The position numbers and the translations under genes are program-made. The notes beneath the pieces are model-generated. The model worked only from the letters and a program-made list of their open reading frames with translations. It ran no database searches and was not told the DNA's origin. Below, piece after piece: positions 62,442 through 64,000 of a stretch of 64,000 nt of DNA. The stretch is from NCBI RefSeq assembly GCF_000239855.1, contig NZ_BADT01000104.1, positions 22,412 to 86,411 on the forward strand, given 5' to 3'. This DNA is from Pseudoalteromonas sp. BSi20652. GTDB lineage: Bacteria > Pseudomonadota > Gammaproteobacteria > Enterobacterales > Alteromonadaceae. How positions within the stretch are numbered: the first letter of the stretch is position 1; every line of letters starts with the position of its first letter.

Positions 62442-62783
62442 TTACTTAACCCCGTTATTGGACTTAAAGTCCTTAAACCTCTGTTCGACAGTTGCTTTAA
62501 TTGTAGGATCTTGACCATTTCTGGATTTTGTAGCAAAAGCTAGAATCTCGATGTGACCATCAAGTAATGTAGTGTAAAACATGCGTCCTGCAGGCCGCCC
62601 TTTCACTTTAACCTCATAAACTGAAGTATGAATTGATTTGAACTTTTCAGTTTCTAAAGATGAATATCCACCCTTTTTAAGGGCTTCTACCATATGAGTA
62701 GTGAAAGCTTTCTTCATATCATCCGAGAGTTTACTGAACTCACGCGAAGCCTGTTTAGTAACACTGACATTGTTTTCTGACAT
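62442..62783 (-). CDS. RelE/HigB (Gp49)-like toxin candidate
   Basis: 113-aa basic protein. The RelE-like core is ETEKFKSIHTSVYEVKVKGR, AGRMFYTTLLDGHIEILAFA, TKSRNGQD, with the fold's strands and a conserved R/K set like phage-derived Gp49/HigB. An extended N-terminal helix (SREFSKLSDDMKKAFTTHMV) is usual. SD AGGAGA precedes the ATG. It is convergent with an XRE antitoxin-like gene; functional pairing is inferred, not shown. Confidence 0.7.
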   Translation of the reverse strand: MSENNVSVTKQASREFSKLSDDMKKAFTTHMVEALKKGGYSSLETEKFKSIHTSVYEVKVKGRPAGRMFYTTLLDGHIEILAFATKSRNGQDPTIKATVEQRFKDFKSNNGVK

Positions 62784-63050
62784 ATTGTCTCCTTTTCTAG
62801 TTTAAATCTTCGCCATAGGCGCTCCTATGACTCGGTGTCTTTAAAAATACAAAAAATTGCATAAGCTATTTCCTGTTATGAATGTGCAGAATTGCACGTT
62901 ATGCCTTTCGGCGATTAATTACCTACCAGTAGTAGGTATCCATACTCTAATATACTTCCTCAAAAACCACATCTTTTTTATTAGATAAACAAGAATGAAA
63001 ATTCATACTTATTAGATGATTAGATTGATTTTTTTTGATAACTTGTGTCG
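62784..63050. other. 267-base regulatory gap upstream of toxin candidate and unknown gene
   Basis: Divergent promoter region with no coding sequence seen. Small inverted repeats: CATAGG/CCTATG (near 62814-62829), GTGCA/TGCAC (near 62884-62897) and TACCTAC/GTAGGTA (62920-62938). They could be operators. A long AT-rich stretch precedes the gene at 63051. Confidence 0.4.
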
Positions 63051-63998
63051 ATGGAAAACACTATAAATAAATGGAATGCATTGATGATTGAAAAAGAATA
63101 TTACCGATTAGATGAACTTGAAAAACGGTTCGATTTATCTTTTAGTGATGTGCTTTATTTAGTTGAAAACTCAAAGCTCGATTTAGCTTTTAGACTCACC
63201 GATAATAAATTCATTATTGGTGGCTGGGTGAAGGGTAATGGCTTTATTGGATATGCCTCTGTCAAATATAGTGGCTTTGCAAGTATCACTCAGAAGGATC
63301 AGCTAACACTCCTCTCAAAGCATAAAACTAACTGTAAATACTTCTGGTTACTGAACAAAGATAAGATAGTTAGCGCAAATTATGACTATCCCTTTGAATC
63401 AAAAACACCTAATGCCTTTTTACATACATGGCAACCAAAACAGCCAAGCGATATTAACTGGGACAAAATTCCTGCAAAGCTGTTTCCAAAAGAGCAAGAA
63501 CACACACTCCATTCGTTTAAAAATGCGATGAATAAGACCTTTAAAGCATTAGGTGCAGAACAATCTAAACCAAACGAATATGAAAAAGAATTTGATGCCA
63601 GAATACCGAAGGTACAATTCTACTCAGAGGGAATTAATTTTGAGTTAGCCGATATTTGTATTTTACATAGAGACTTACTAAAAGCTGGTATTGGTAAAAC
63701 ACAAGAGATTGCACAAGCCGAAGTAACTAAAGCTATTTCACCAATCACAAAAGGTATGCAAACCACTGAAACCCGTACTGATGACTTTCATGAGTTGCTA
63801 GTTAGACTAATAAGCGCAGAGCCAGCACTTACAGCTAAACTTTATTGGCGCAACCTTGAATATGAGCTTGATGATAATAAAGACTATAGAGTATTTGATA
63901 AATATAACTTACTAACAGAAATCACTGTTAGCCATATCAAATGGAAAGACAGAAGCGGAAAACCAAGATTGCCTATTAGCTATGATGTCTTTTGCTAA
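63051..63998 (+). CDS. hypothetical island protein
   Basis: 315-aa protein I do not recognise. The N-terminal segment (YRLDELEKRFDLSFSDVLYL, VENSKLDLAFRL) looks like a small winged-helix or HTH module used by other integrative-element cargo. The centre is acidic (KFIIGGWVKGNGFIGYAS) and the C-terminus (ELADICILHRDLLKAGIGKT, ISYDVFC) shows no catalytic motif. The ATG at 63051 is preferred over GTG at 63045; no clear SD. The stop lies 2 bases from the window edge, so downstream partners are unseen. Confidence 0.5.
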   Translation: MENTINKWNALMIEKEYYRLDELEKRFDLSFSDVLYLVENSKLDLAFRLTDNKFIIGGWVKGNGFIGYASVKYSGFASITQKDQLTLLSKHKTNCKYFWLLNKDKIVSANYDYPFESKTPNAFLHTWQPKQPSDINWDKIPAKLFPKEQEHTLHSFKNAMNKTFKALGAEQSKPNEYEKEFDARIPKVQFYSEGINFELADICILHRDLLKAGIGKTQEIAQAEVTKAISPITKGMQTTETRTDDFHELLVRLISAEPALTAKLYWRNLEYELDDNKDYRVFDKYNLLTEITVSHIKWKDRSGKPRLPISYDVFC

Positions 63999-64000
63999 TA

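Noticed and set aside
62880-62940. Integron attC-like site before the island gene
   Set aside because: Short inverted repeats are present, but no R'' / R' core GTTRRRY pair and no cassette layout.

Overview
The window looks like chromosomal DNA of a low-GC marine gammaproteobacterium, most likely Pseudoalteromonas or a close Alteromonadales relative. The clues are a Vibrio/Pseudoalteromonas-type polar flagellar hierarchy (flrA, flrBC, sigma-54 and sigma-28 promoters, several tandem flagellins, H/T-ring genes flgP/flgT, cheV-cheR), AT-rich spacers, and a dispersed repeat whose terminal inverted repeats read TACCAAT(T/C)CGC. This genus call is inference; there is no rRNA in the window.

Layout. 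1-10.5 kb: leftward fliEFGHIJ and fliKLMNOP, each behind a sigma-54-type GG-N10-GC promoter. 10.6-15.7 kb: regulators flrC, flrB and flrA, with a DNA repair gene (tag) between. 15.9-16.7 kb: a short divergent flagellin. 16.8-31.2 kb: a nonulosonic-acid (pseudaminic-like) flagellin glycosylation block. pseB, pseC and an aldo/keto reductase read rightward from an excellent sigma-54 promoter. Nine genes read leftward (class III aminotransferase, SpsF-like cytidylyltransferase, PseI, FAD oxidoreductase, PseG, two methyltransferases, short DegT aminotransferase, WbqC). A separate group joins pseH and the Maf-type transferase to fliT/fliS/fliD/flaG. 33.8-37.4 kb: three near-identical flagellins. 37.7-48.7 kb: flgL back to flgB in three transcription units (flgBCDE, flgFGHI, flgJKL). 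48.8-52.3 kb: cheR, cheV, then divergent flgA-flgM-flgN. 52.4-55.5 kb: a decayed lapG-like protease gene and divergent flgP/flgT. 55.5-60.5 kb: oxyR, an OxyR-type operator, a peroxiredoxin-glutaredoxin fusion, a flavin disulfide reductase, a DHH phosphoesterase and a DUF4303-like protein. From 60.67 kb to the right edge: the left end of an integrative island marked by a 3' tRNA-Arg(CCU) fragment, a tyrosine integrase, a convergent toxin/antitoxin-like pair and an unknown gene.

How it works together. FlrA with sigma-54 should switch on flrBC. FlrC with sigma-54 should then drive the basal body, hook, H/T-ring and pseB promoters seen here. FlgM, itself behind a consensus sigma-28 promoter, would hold FliA until the hook is complete, after which sigma-28 drives the flagellins. 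The promoter in front of pseB suggests sugar synthesis is timed with flagellar assembly.

Sequence integrity. fliK, flgJ and flgA each carry an apparent single-base homopolymer indel that breaks or alters the expected frame, and lapG carries stops plus several indels. Either the assembly has homopolymer errors or this strain has lost parts of its flagellar system; reads would decide. The least conventional content is the glycosylation block, and the tandem 22-bp perfect palindromes before the island antitoxin-like gene.
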